DNA of 64,000 nucleotides, from assembly GCA_012932295.1 (NCBI GenBank), contig JAAONU010000001.1:27008550-27072549 (forward strand), written 5' to 3'. The notes beneath the pieces were generated by a model. It had not been told where the DNA came from. It worked only from the letters and a program-made list of their open reading frames with translations, and made no database searches. Source of the DNA: Cyclina sinensis (lineage: Eukaryota > Mollusca > Bivalvia > Venerida > Veneridae). Numbering within the stretch: position 1 is the stretch's first letter; the number at the start of each line of letters is the position of its first letter. Positions 22,725 to 34,429 of the stretch are shown piece after piece. The position numbers and the translations under genes are program-made.

Positions 22725-25044
22725 TTCAATCCCTTCGCAAGTCTAATTTAGTACAAATTGAACCACGTATGATCAGGACTAAATTAAAGTTTGGCATATT
22801 TTTGCTAAAGTCTCGCAAGAATCGTCGCATTTATGACGTTGACAGTTACAGAAAATTTACGACGGGCTCCGCCATCTTTCTTCAACAGCTGATTAATGAA
22901 CGCAAAGGAACAAAAGTACCGGAAATAACGGAAAGGATAAAAACCACCGGAATTTCGTTGGGACAAAAAAAAAAGTTTTGCCGGAGCCAATAAAAAAGTT
23001 TGAGTCGGGCCAATCTTCGTGAGTCGGTCGCGTTACTGCAAACAAACAATTTTTTAAGGATGGCCTAACACTTTTTAAAACATGGCACTCATAGGTAACC
23101 TTGTATCTGGGAGATTCAAAGCATTTTTTCATGCAGAAACTGGGTGTATTTGGGAGTTTTTGTAGACTGCCTTTGCAGAGGAAACACAAAATTTGTACCA
23201 ATTGCGCAAGCTGTACTGTATAATTGAAGAATTTTCCTGATTGAAGAATTTAGTAACTCATGTAAATCAGTCTGGAAGATTAAGATACTTTTCTGTCTAT
23301 GTGATAAATTTCAAGAAAAAAGAGAAAGCTTTCTTATCCGTCAAAGTACTGGTGAATTGGATCATTACAAGATAAGGTTGCTAGGAATAGATTTCTTGAT
23401 ATGAGCAACTATCAATAAAACTTGTTCCTTTGCACTTGAGAAATTGCCAGAAACATGAGTTCGTAGTGAGGAAATTATGAATGAAACCTACATGTAATTT
23501 GACTTGCCTGGTATTTTTGAAGTGATTAATAATACTGGCTGGGTTAGAACAATAGTGGCTTTGTCTCAGGTCTGTTTTGTCACAGATGACGTTTTTCATT
23601 TAGTATAATAGCTTAAGATATAAAGGTCTACAGTGTAGAGACTTTGAAATCAGATGAATAGAAAATTATATCTGTTACACTTAAATCCTTGTTATCATTT
23701 AAGTGTTTTTAAAATACAGTAGATGTAATTTCTTCCTGTTTATAATTTTGTTTATGAAGTAGAGTTCAGTAACCCTGTGGAGACAAATTAAAAGCCTGCA
23801 GAATATGTCTTTAACTCTTCATTAGTAAAGTCAACAGAAATATTATCAGTGGCTCGATTTTCTACCTACATGTACCTGTCCATTTGTCTTACATAGCTTT
23901 TGCTATTTTATCCAGTTTATTTCATATTGAAAGTGGGCTCCAATGTTATTCTGTAATCTCACTTTCATTAACTACGTCTGACGGATAAAAGTATGAATGG
24001 TTTTGTTCCTACATATTTAGAGATTCATACCTTGCACCTTCATGTTAGATATTATGCCTTAAACATTGGGATGCTTTCTAGAAAAAGCTCTATCATTTGC
24101 ATTTGATTCTTAATGTTAAATTTTTGGGAGTTTCTGTAAAACTTCCTCTTTGTTGGACAGTAGTTTAATTACCAGCTCGTCAGCCATTTATCTGTTTGTG
24201 TCAGAGGTTTGAATGATATTTTCAGGTTATCATACAATACTTGACTATACATAGTTGAAATACTTTACTTTTGCTGGTATATGATAAGTGACTGGATGAA
24301 TAATCAGCAGGATACAGGGCTTTACTTAACAAGATAACAGTGTTGAGGTGCAAACCACTCTATCTTTACAGAATACTTTGTGCATGCTTTAATCTAGGGC
24401 GTAAAAAAATAGTCTTGTTTCTGGTCACAGGTCTCCATAAACATAGGTAGGTAGGTATTTTTCTCGCTTTTTTCCCCCTTCAACCTAGACATAACATCTG
24501 TTGTGAAAACTGGTTTTGTTAAATAGGCTAAAAAATAACACTTGTTAAATGTTAACTTGATCAGTTATTTGATGTTATATTTGATAGCCCCTTAATTTGC
24601 AAACAATTTATTGATTATAGATACTACTTGCAACTATTTTGTTTTACATATTGCTTTACAAATCTCACTGAATAGATATTAATGAAATGGCCTGTCATTT
24701 CTTATATTACTAAACCAATAAAATACAACTGAAGTCAAGGTCTTACCAAGCACATGTTTTCAATCTTTAGGTTAGATACATGTCTATGTCGTTGTAAAAA
24801 AAATGTTTTGATTGATTGGGAAGTCTCTATAAGTTTAATTTTAGCATAAGCTTTGAAATGCTCAGAATGTTAATAGACCATTCACCGGGTGTGCAGCCAT
24901 TGTGCAGGTACAGATAAAATCCGTACAAATACTGTCTGGTATCAGAAATCGCATTTTAGTTTTCAGCTCTCTTCAAATATCAGGACCAAGTGAAGCTCTA
25001 GATTTAATAAAGTTACTGTCAGGGTGGGGGGGGGGGGGGTTTGG

Positions 25045-25774
25045 GTCATAGTGAGCTTTTGTGATAGCTCTTTGTCATTTGTGCGCCATCAACTTTTTAC
25101 TTTAAACCACTAGGTGAAGGTTGCAGGAATGTTCCATGCATTAACCTTTAGCAAAGTTGTTCAAAGAATTCAACTCCATGAAGAAAAAATTTAAATATCT
25201 TCTTGTCTAAAACTGCTTAGCCCAGATGTCTGAGATTTTGTGTGTAGTATTGTCTGGTAGACCTCTACCAATTTTGTTCAAATTATATCCTTGAAATCAC
25301 TGTTGGCTCACCTGAGGGGTAACATTTGATTTTACATAAGCTTACATATATGGAATACTTTGAAAATCTTCTTGTCTGAAACCACAAGGCCCTAAGCCTT
25401 AAGATTTGGTATGTAGCATTGTCTGGTGGACCTCTACCACGTTTGTTCAAATTATGCCCCTGGGGTCATATTTGGCCCTGCCCTGGGGGTCAGTTGATTT
25501 TATATAGCCTTATATAGGGAAAACTTTGAAAAACTTCTTGCCTGAAACCATAAAACCTAGAACTTAGATATTTTTAATGGAGCATCGGCTAGAGATCATC
25601 TACCAAGTTTGTTCAAATTATGCCCCTTGTAAAATTGGCTCTACCCTAGGGGTCACTTAAATTCTTATAGATTTATATAGGGAGAATCTTAAGAAAGCTT
25701 TTGATGTTTGTTCAACAACAGACCCAAAGGCAAAGTATTCTGGTGAGCGATCTAGGGCCATTATGGCCCTCTTG
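25045..25774 (+). mobile_element. AGCTCACC-family pearl-like element, 5' end decayed
   Basis: Four to five degenerate 140-165 bp units (ACCTCTACCAAGTTTGTTCA) end in TGGTGAGCGATCTAGGGCC, the hairpin AGGGCCATTATGGCCCT and CTTG (25771-25774). It provides the empty-site sequence used to define MITE C. Confidence 0.6.
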
Positions 25775-26125
25775 TCATAATTTTTGAGCTATTGTTCGTG
25801 ACATTGTTCTTGACATACTTATTGCTTTTGAAGCAGTGTCTATGAAATTTGGTCATGATGTACTATTTTGCATCTAATTTCAATATCAACGTTAGTTGGT
25901 TCAGCTGATTTACTCTTGATTCGTCTAACTTTGAATATAGTTTGGCATATCTCCATAACCTTTGGTTGGATATTGAGGAAACTTCACAGCAATGATGGTG
26001 GCCAAGTTTAGTTATGCAGTTATAATTTATTGTATTTAGATGTGAGTGTGTTCCTTTTGGATGATTTTTAGTAGTGTTGCAGTGCATGTGATGGGAGACA
26101 TGTTTTTTTCAAAAACAGTCTCTAG
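25775..26125 (+). mobile_element. CTAG-terminating repeat fragment
   Basis: It abuts the preceding element and ends with a GGGAGACATG/CAGTCTC hairpin around TTTTTTTCAAAAAC, then TAG and TT (CTAG at 26122-26125). The same 3' end is found at 10220-10246. The head is not defined. Confidence 0.4.
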
Positions 26126-26669
26126 TTATCTTTTGTCAGCGCAACTCCTGTATTCATCTTCAGATTTTAATGAAACTATATACAAAGGTGTTCAGTACCT
26201 AGTGTAGTTTTGCATATTTTCACAGTTTTCTGCTTCAGGCTTACTTTTTCTCCTGGAAATCAACATGTAGTTGCTTTTATTTCTGACAGTTGATCATTGT
26301 GTTATATATACCATGTTTGAAATTCATAGTCACACTAATTATGTTTTATCAGGTAGAAGCTAGACCTTGTATGTCTGTCTGAGGTAGAATTGTTGATGTT
26401 TTCCGTGTCATGCAACTATGATAATGTTTGCACAGTCATGCAAACCCTTCCAATTAATTAATCATTTCATCTGACTGTTGAAATGAATACTAAACATGTA
26501 TTAAAATACTGTAATGACTCATTGAACATGTAAAGTAGTGGCAAAACTGATGTAAAACAGTGAAAAGAACTTGTTCCTGTTTAAATCAATTTTAATGCTT
26601 CAAATTTGAGAACTGAATCTATCTTTGTTATGGGGGATTTTAAAGGTTGAATTGTAACACTTACTTTTT

Positions 26670-27680
26670 AACCAGGTTTTCAATTTTGAAAATCCTGGTT
26701 ATTGTGTCCGCTCTGTAACTCTTCAACCCTTTGAAGAATTTTGATGAAACTTCAGACAAATGTTTACCACATCAAGATGACGTGCAGAACGCATGTTCCG
26801 CATGGCTGGCTCCAAGGTCAAGGTCACAGTGACATTAACATTGAAAATCCTGTCCGCTCTGTAACTCTTCAACCCTTTGAAGAATTTTGATGAAACTTCA
26901 GACAAATGTTTACCACATCAAGATGACGTGCAGAACGCATGTTCCGCATGGCTGGCTCCAAGGTCAAGGTCACAGTGACATTAACATTGAAAATCCTGTC
27001 CGCTCTGTAACTCTTCAACCCTTTGAAGAATTTTGATGAAACTTCAGACAAATGTTTACCACATCAAGATGACGTGCAGAACGCATGTTCCGCATGGCTG
27101 GCTCCAAGGTCAAGGTCACAGTGACATTAACATTGAAAATCCTGTCCGCTCTGTAACTCTTCAACCCTTTGAAGAATTTTGATGAAACTTCAGACAAATG
27201 TTTACCACATCAAGATGACGTGCAGAACGCATGTTCCGCATGGCTGGCTCCAAGGTCAAGGTCACAGTGACATTAACATTGAAAATCCTGTCCGCTCTGT
27301 AACTCTTCAACCCTTTGAAGAATTTTGATGGCTCCAAGGTCAAGGTCACAGTGACATTAACATTGAAAATCCTGTCCGCTCTGTAACTCTTCAACCCTTT
27401 GAAGAATTTTGATGAAACTTCAGACAAATGTTTACCACATCAAGATGACGTGCAGAAATTGTTGTCTCATTATTAAGTATACTCCTTGCAGACAGTATTG
27501 TTAGCCGAAATTTACATCCTACTCATTATCATGTATTCTCATGAATATTATCTTTTCCTTCATGTCATGTTATAATCTTTTGAATATTCATAGCAATCTT
27601 CATTCCAAAATTCATACTATAGTATAGAATCAGAACAACATTTTTGAAAACCTGGTTTCGTGGCATTGCCATGTTTCTTG
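26670..27680 (+). mobile_element. Pearl/Helentron-like element, AACCAGG family, copy 1
   Basis: The 5' palindrome AACCAGGTTTTCAA..TTGAAAATCCTGGTT starts after TTTTT. Four full 146-bp tandem units follow (first near 26706), then one unit missing about 80 bp, then a partial unit. The tail has the inverted head TTGAAAACCTGGTT, the hairpin TGGCATTGCCA and TTTCTTG before TT. Each unit contains AAGGTCAAGGTCACAGTGAC. The repeated 60-residue minus-strand frames translate the units and are not genes. It lacks 52 bp near the head that copy 2 has. Confidence 0.8.
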
Positions 27681-27705
27681 TTGGCAATTGTTTTAGGCTT
27701 GTATA

Positions 27706-27855
27706 GGCAGTAGAGTCTGCTCAGTCTGATCATGGTCTGCATGATTTGCTGTTCAGGCAGTCTGCTCAGTCCGATCATGGTCTGCATGATTTGCTGTTCA
27801 GGCAGTCTGCTCAGTCCGATCATGGTCTGCATGATTTGCTGTTCAGGCAGTAAGT
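27706..27855 (+). repeat. 45-bp tandem repeat, about three copies
   Basis: The unit contains TCTGCTCAGTCCGATCATGG, TCTGCATGATTTGC and TGTTCAGGCAG. Copies 2 and 3 look identical and copy 1 has small differences. It lies 25 bp beyond the end of the AACCAGG element copy 1 and is absent beside copy 2. Confidence 0.75.
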
Positions 27856-28864
27856 TTGTAAATGATTATAGAGTCTGCCTAAATGTATTTTAGAAATAAA
27901 GCAGAGTAGGAGGTATTCAAAACTTGCTACATGTATACAGATACATGGACTGCCTTTGATACAGATGCTTTGCAGAAACAGTGGTACATGTTCAGCCATA
28001 CAGCAGTGGTTCACAGTATGGCATTAACTAATATGTTTTATATGAATTTTTAGAAGTAATAATCTTCAAACCAAAACAGTTGTGAAATAATTTTAGAAAA
28101 TAAAAGTCACATGGGCAATAAGATTATGAATGTTACAGGTAAATGAGAAAAAATGTGTTGCCTGTTAATCAGGATTGATGGGAAAATAATATGTTTTTGC
28201 TTCTGGAATAATTACTTTGATATACAGTACATATTTATACTTGCATGCATTGTACAATAGCAGATGTTTCCTGTACATGTAGATTGAAAATCTAATGTAA
28301 CTGTGTGACATTGACTTAGTCATTCAGTAACTAACATTTTCTTAGCCAGGTTTCAAATGGGATAAAGTCAGAAATTTTTAAATAAATTCAGATATGAGAA
28401 GCTTTCTTGGTTGGTAGAGGTGACTAGATGCTGAACCCATGCACAATGTGTAACTCAGTTTGCAATGTAACAGTTTCAGTATGCTCACGAACGCTTAATT
28501 AATATTAGTGCCTAATTTCTGTAGGACTTAAAGAGCCTCAAAAGTCGCATGATACACATCATGTTGATAATTTAAGATTAGCTGTTGCCACAACTTATAT
28601 CTGTGCAAGTTTCGATACAAAATGGCTTTTCATTAGTTTCAGCATTTGAAGTTATATACATGTCAAAGTGATGCTGCAGGAATTGTTAAAACTGCATTGT
28701 GTGTCCTAGCAGAAAAAAAATCCTTATTAGTCTTAGATAAACTTACTGAAAAGAAAAAGGTATTATTCTTACTCAGTAAGTTGAATATGGTAAAAAATCT
28801 TTTATGACTGACTTAGACATAAAGTAAATATACCATTGTATTGAAATGTGGATTTTCATAGTGC

Positions 28865-29640
28865 TTCTCTCCAAAGTTCATCAAACTTTGATGGCAGGTT
28901 GGTCATGAGCCATAGCTGACCTCTCTTTCTAGTGACTGTAGCTCAAAGTTAAAGGCCACAGAAACATTGAACAGCAAAAATGTTTCCAATCAGTATATTG
29001 AGAAGTTTGGGACTAGCCTCCTCAAACTTCAAAGGCTGGTTGTTCGTGATCTGTAGATGATCCCCGTCTTTTTAGGAATCACTCAGTCAAATGACAAGGC
29101 CACAGTGACATGGAAAAGAGTGTGTAATCAATTACTATAGAATGTAACACCAAGGTTCTTCAAACTTGGTAGGCTAGTTGGTCATATCCAGTTGATTACA
29201 TTTTTTTTTATACTTTTTGGTCATTAGGTCAAAGGTCAACATCACAGATAATTATATTGAATAAACTATTTGCTATCAATATCTAGAAAATGCTTGGGCC
29301 TAGCTTTTTAAAACTAGGCAAGTGGGTTGGTTATGACCAGTAGATGACCCCTTTTATTTTTGGATCACTAGATTAAAGGTCAGCGTCACAGTGACATTGC
29401 ACAGCAAAACCCTGCCGGATCACAGTATCTGTTGAATGCTTGGGCACAGGTTCCTCACACTTGGAAGGCAGGTTGACCAGTAGATGACCCCAGTTGTTTT
29501 TTTGGGTCACTAAGTCAAGACCACAGTGCCCTTGAATAACAAAACTATTTAGGAACAGAAACAAGAAAATACCTCAAATTTGATAGGCAGGTTGGTCATG
29601 ACCAATTTATTACCCCTTATTTTCAGGTAAAAAATGGTTA
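28865..29640 (+). repeat. Degenerate ~120-150 bp tandem array with AGGTCA motifs
   Basis: Phrases such as GGTTGGTCATGACCAGTAGA, GATGACCCC and CACAGTGAC recur at least five times. It is the same core family as the array at 53000-53976, but eroded and without visible termini. Confidence 0.5.
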
Positions 29641-30288
29641 GGGGCTCTGTGATTATAAGTGTGTGCCTTTCATTCACAACATGGCCACCATTGGTTAAAT
29701 ACCACCAGCAAAATGCACTCCTAGCATATATGTTTTATAGACCTCTCCTTAGAATTGTAGAAAGTCTTTGTTACAGCAAATTTAAATGAAATTGGGACAT
29801 ATTTATGTTTTCTGCTTTTATCGCGTCATAGTTACATTGGTCATTTTAAACACTAATGTATATTAATAAACAATTTGAGAGGGAGCAAATGATAAATTAT
29901 GTTGTAGATTAAGAGAAAGCCAACAGATTGTTTAGGGAAATGACATTGCTGTTCTGTAAAATAGCTTTGTTGTCATCCACTTGTTTTCTATACAGATAGC
30001 AAGCAGGTAGATGGAAATAATAGCTCTAAAACATTGGGGTCAGCAGCATCTAAGTAATGATTTCATAATCCTCTTTCAGGGTTCAATAGAAAGGAATCGA
30101 TGAGCAATTGCTTTCAAAGCACATTCCAGACATTCTTTTTGGAATCAATAGATTAGAACTCAGGGAATTCACTCAGTTTTTAGTTGTTTGGCATTTTGTC
30201 CAAAAAATATCAGTTTCAATGTTCAGCCATATCACATGCCCATCGAAGTGATTATTATGAGAGGTAAAACTGGTATCATCTTGGTGGT

Positions 30289-30351
30289 TTTTGTCTTACC
30301 CGTGCCTGTTGTAGCATGACTAATGTAAGTTGTTAAGCAAACATGTCTGTG
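30289..30351 (+). repeat. 63-bp direct repeat, copy 1
   Basis: It matches 32682-32744 with two mismatches, in the same orientation, 2393 bp apart. The core contains TGCCTGTTGTAGCATGAC and TAATGTAAGTTGTTAAGC. The two copies bracket exon 3 and AACCAGG copy 2. Confidence 0.75.
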
Positions 30352-30626
30352 CAATAGAGCAGTAGAGTCAGAGTGACTTTTAAGATGATTATGTTTTTAA
30401 TTAGGTTGATGAGATTGTGGTTAAAATAGTCTTCTAAGGAAGCTTTGTATGGTCATAAGGTGATAGAAAATAATATTAAGTACTTGTTAACATTTAATTT
30501 CCAGTTAGCATTGATCTTAAATGGATGCATTTCTTATACTCTGTGATAAAAGTCCAAATCTTGTTATGCGGGTAAAATGTCGTTTATTTCTCAGCTAAAT
30601 TGATGTTATTGTTCTTTCTTTTACAG

Positions 30627-30654
30627 ACAGAGAAGACCAGTCGATTCTTTGCAC
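30627..30654 (+). CDS. MYH10: Non-muscle myosin II heavy chain, coding exon 3 (28-bp microexon)
   Basis: Between TTTTACAG and GTAAGT lie 28 bases that complete the codon left by exon 2 and encode DREDQSILCT with a split last codon (AC|A). This is the segment just before the P-loop. DREDQSILCTGES is typical of non-muscle/smooth type II myosins, where striated-muscle myosins usually read DRENQS. A 28-bp exon at this spot is also known in vertebrate NMII genes. It is isolated between a 20-kb and a 13.5-kb intron. Confidence 0.95.
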
Positions 30655-31546
30655 GTAAGTATTTCATATTACTTGTGTTTTCAGTTTCCAAAGATAGACT
30701 AAAATTTTGGATAATATTCTGGCCACAGTTTGCATGGTTAAAAACATAAAACCTGTTGTTAGATGCAGTGTTGAAGTTAAGACACAAATGATTTTTTTTG
30801 CATTATTTGATAGCTAGGTGATATTTTAAAGATTCATGATGTTAAGGGGCCTAGTAGTGCATAGTTAAGTGATCAGATGCCAAGTTAATCATTTGCATTC
30901 TGTGATGGACAAGTGCAAGTCAAGTAAGTTCTGATCAGATTTGCTGTGTTAGGTAGGGGATTAGAGCACAACACAAAATCAGTTCACTGTTGAATTTTTG
31001 ATAACATGAGGCTTTTTAAACTAGGTGTTTAGAAGATAAACAATTGTGAAATATGCAAGTATATCTGAACTGAGGAGTTAAGTAATATTTAAAGGTATGT
31101 ATCAGTTTATTTTGATGCAGTGAAATGGAAGTTTGACCACAGCCAAAGAATAAGAATGATGATTTTATTATGCATTCATTCTTTCTTCGATCTGTACATA
31201 CAATAGTGTTGACAGGCATACTGATTGACTGATGGGACTCTATCACTGGTAGTCATTATGAAGGTGATTTAATATCTCTCGTCTTAGTAAAGCATAATGA
31301 GTTTTTCTGCTATTTGCTGTTCAAGTTGGTATTACAAGCAAAAACTGTTTTAGTACTTCAGAATTTAGTACTAAAAGACAGTGCACATGTTTTTGTTTTT
31401 TTTGTTGGGTGGGGGGCGGGGAATGTTTCTGTTTAGTTTAAACATGTTATAATTCCTGAATGATGTTTAAATTCCTTATTGACAACATAAAGTGTTCATA
31501 CAAATTGTAGGTAAATAAGAATGTATAGGGAGTCAGCTTGTTTATT

Positions 31547-32609
31547 AACCAGGTTTTCAATTTTGAAAATCCTGGTTATTAGATTGGGGTATGGCGGGCG
31601 GATGGGCGGATGGGCGGGCGTCAAACGAAATTGTGTCCGCTCTGTAACTCTTCAACCCTTTGAAGAATTTTGATGAAACTTCAGACAAATGTTTACCACA
31701 TCAAGATGACGTGCAGAACGCATGTTCCGCATGGCTGGCTCCAAGGTCAAGGTCACAGTGACATTAACATTGAAAATCCTGTCCGCTCTGTAACTCTTCA
31801 ACCCTTTGAAGAATTTTGATGAAACTTCAGACAAATGTTTACCACATCAAGATGACGTGCAGAACGCATGTTCCGCATGGCTGGCTCCAAGGTCAAGGTC
31901 ACAGTGACATTAACATTGAAAATCCTGTCCGCTCTGTAACTCTTCAACCCTTTGAAGAATTTTGATGAAACTTCAGACAAATGTTTACCACATCAAGATG
32001 ACGTGCAGAACGCATGTTCCGCATGGCTGGCTCCAAGGTCAAGGTCACAGTGACATTAACATTGAAAATCCTGTCCGCTCTGTAACTCTTCAACCCTTTG
32101 AAGAATTTTGATGAAACTTCAGACAAATGTTTACCACATCAAGATGACGTGCAGAACGCATGTTCCGCATGGCTGGCTCCAAGGTCAAGGTCACAGTGAC
32201 ATTAACATTGAAAATCCTGTCCGCTCTGTAACTCTTCAACCCTTTGAAGAATTTTGATGGCTCCAAGGTCAAGGTCACAGTGACATTAACATTGAAAATC
32301 CTGTCCGCTCTGTAACTCTTCAACCCTTTGAAGAATTTTGATGAAACTTCAGACAAATGTTTACCACATCAAGATGACGTGCAGAAATTGTTGTCTCATT
32401 ATTAAGTATACTCCTTGCAGACAGTATTGTTAGCCGAAATTTACATCCTACTCATTATCATGTATTCTCATGAATATTATCTTTTCCTTCATGTCATGTT
32501 ATAATCTTTTGAATATTCATAGCAATCTTCATTCCAAAATTCATACTATTGTATAGAATCAGAACAACATTTTTGAAAACCTGGTTTCGTGGCATTGCCA
32601 TGTTTCTTG
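31547..32609 (+). mobile_element. Pearl/Helentron-like element, AACCAGG family, copy 2
   Basis: It has the same head palindrome, four 146-bp units, internally deleted unit, partial unit and tail as copy 1, almost base for base (one difference noted, ACTATTG against ACTATAG near 32548). It keeps a 52-bp GC-rich block (GGCGGGCGGATGGGCGG) after the head that copy 1 lacks. Flanks are TTTATT and TTTTTT. Confidence 0.8.
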
Positions 32610-32681
32610 TTTTTTGTTTATTTATTCTTTCATGTGCCTTATTATTTAAATATGTTTGAAAACTATCAGTCCAGGTATTAA

Positions 32682-32744
32682 TTTTGTCTTAACCATGCCT
32701 GTTGTAGCATGACTAATGTAAGTTGTTAAGCAAACATGTCTGTG
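32682..32744 (+). repeat. 63-bp direct repeat, copy 2
   Basis: Same-orientation partner of 30289-30351, beginning 73 bp beyond the tail of AACCAGG copy 2. Confidence 0.75.
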
Positions 32745-32879
32745 TTAATATTACAATGCACCACAGTGCAGTCATCCTAGATTGCTGGTTATGACACTCC
32801 TTTAACAGTTTTATTGCAAAAGCATATAAAAACGCTGCATGTGTTAGTTAGGAAAATGTTAGCATACACATTCATGCTT

Positions 32880-33220
32880 ATCAGTGATTGGGAAAGAATT
32901 TTTGACAGTGGAAAAATTGCCCCACAAAGGGAGATTTTTCAATTTCCATGGGCAGTAAACTATAATTTCATTAGAAAATAAAATGCTTGAACTCGAGTGT
33001 TAAAGAATGTTAAAATTTTTGTCCCAATTGGCAGATGAATTGTGAATGACACACACATTTGTTGATGAAATTTCAATCTGTTCTGGTACATTGTTGTTTT
33101 TGTCCAGTTAGGAATCTTGGTACATAGTTGTTTTCGTCTAGTTAAGGATATTTTGTGTGAATTAACTGTTGTAAGGTTGGTTGTTTTTTATCATTCTTGA
33201 GTTTTTCTTCAGAGGCATGT
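32880..33220 (-). repeat. Dispersed repeat, copy 2 (inverse of 17779-18085)
   Basis: The minus strand reads CATGCCTCTGAAGAAAAACT and on through AATGATAAAAAACAACC, then ACCAGAACAGATTGAAATTT, in the same order as the copy at 17779. Ends and target duplication are not resolved. Confidence 0.5.
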
Positions 33221-33299
33221 TTGAAACACAAACTGAAAAACATAAAGTATGGAGGCGGTGAAAAAACTCCTGGCAAACAAAACACAGAATTATGTTATG

Positions 33300-33935
33300 G
33301 CCCTTGACGTCCCGCAGTTAGCAATTTCGTGTCCATGCTATATCTGTTGAACCAATTTAACCAAATTGAAACTACTGGGCAGAAATGTTAACCGAAACAA
33401 GATGATGTGCAGAGCACAGGTTCCAGTTTTTTCAGATCAAGGTCACACTTTGTCATTATGATTTAATGTGTCAGATTTCTTGTTCGCTCTGTATCTCTTG
33501 AATCGATCAAAGGAAATTAAAACTATTTGGCAAAAATGTTAACCATACTGAGATGATGTGCAAAGAGCAGGTTCAGACTTCCTTGGATGAAGGTCAGGGT
33601 CACACTTTGTCATTATGATTTTGATGTGTCAATTTCTTGTCTGCTCTGCATCTCTTGAACCAATTTAAAGAAATTTAAACTACTTGACTGAAATGTTAAC
33701 CATAATGAGACAATATGGATAGCACAAGTTGCAGCTTGCTGGGATAAGATCAAGGTCATACGATGTAGTCATTATTATTAAATGTGTCAAATTTTATGTC
33801 CGCTCTGTATCTGTTGAACCAATTGAAGGAGATTGAAACTATTTGGCAAAAATGTTAAGCATACTGAAAAGATGTGCCGAGCATAGGTTTCAGCTTGTTT
33901 GGATCAAAGTCAGGGTCACTCTAAGTCATGTTTAT
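33300..33935 (+). repeat. ~150-160 bp tandem array (about four units)
   Basis: CGCTCTGTATCTCTTGAA-type phrases recur near 33336, 33485, 33640 and 33801, each followed by ATTTGGCAAAAATGTTAA and ending with GATCAAGGTCACACT-type phrases. It is related in layout, but not closely in sequence, to the 146-bp units. Confidence 0.55.
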
Positions 33936-34429
33936 GTATGAATTTAGTTTTTACAAGCAACTTGGCAGTACTTATCTTGAACTGCTTGTTTAATTGACTG
34001 TGGAACTTTGGAAGTGTATTACACAACATAAAATCTGCTGCATTGGCTGTTTGTAAGGTAAAACATGACTGAAAATCATTTCCGCCATGCAACAGGACAA
34101 TCATTTGTGATAGAGACTTCAAACTTTATATATTGATTGTACACATTGAGTGGATGACCACTATACATTTTGGGATCAGTATGTCAAAGGTCAAGAGCAC
34201 AATGACCTAAATGTTTAGAATTATTTACACTCTGTAAATTGACAACCATTTTTCATAGAGACTTCAAAATTCATATAACAGTTGCACCAATGAGTGAATG
34301 ACCCCTATTGATTTTGGGGTCAATAGCTCAAAGGTAAAAAAATTCAAAATTTAAAGCAAATCATTTAATTTTAAAGCCAAAGGTTTCCTCCCTTATATCA
34401 CAAATGCATCATACTTAGAAAAAAACACC

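Larger units (their letters stand above)
20867..23066. mobile_element. Harbinger-like DNA transposon, 2.2 kb, ~40-bp TIRs
   Basis: The left end begins GGCCATCCTTAAAAAATT and the right end is its inverse. The match runs about 40 bp through TTTGTTTGC(G/A)GTAACGCGACC with one mismatch. The flanks are TAA at 20864-20866 and TAA at 23067-23069. A 3-bp TWA duplication and GG-starting TIRs fit PIF/Harbinger, but no DDE transposase or Myb-like protein is recognisable. A 31-bp T-run lies at about 20936-20966. Two minus-strand frames are annotated separately. Confidence 0.7.
10633..30626 (+). other. Intron 2 (20.0 kb)
   Basis: The largest intron in the window, between the NPYK exon and the 28-bp exon. 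Repeats listed separately occupy roughly 11422-13356, 13540-13880, 15287-17001, 17779-18085, 18540-18960, 20867-23066, 25045-26125, 26670-27680, 27706-27855 and 28865-29640. The stretches 10633-11420, 13880-15286, 17002-17778, 18960-20863, 23070-25040 and 27860-28860 look like ordinary AT-rich intron, with a G-run at about 25021-25038. I see no further exon, but a small alternative exon could be missed. Confidence 0.8.

Noticed and set aside
26723..27427. Repeated 60-88 residue minus-strand frames (also 31652-32356)
   Set aside because: Each is the same translation of the 146-bp tandem unit. They follow the repeat, not a gene.
26670..27480. Possible CRISPR-like array from regular repeats
   Set aside because: The units are contiguous 146-bp tandem copies without unique spacers, in a eukaryotic intron. 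The same holds for the 165-bp and 107-bp arrays.
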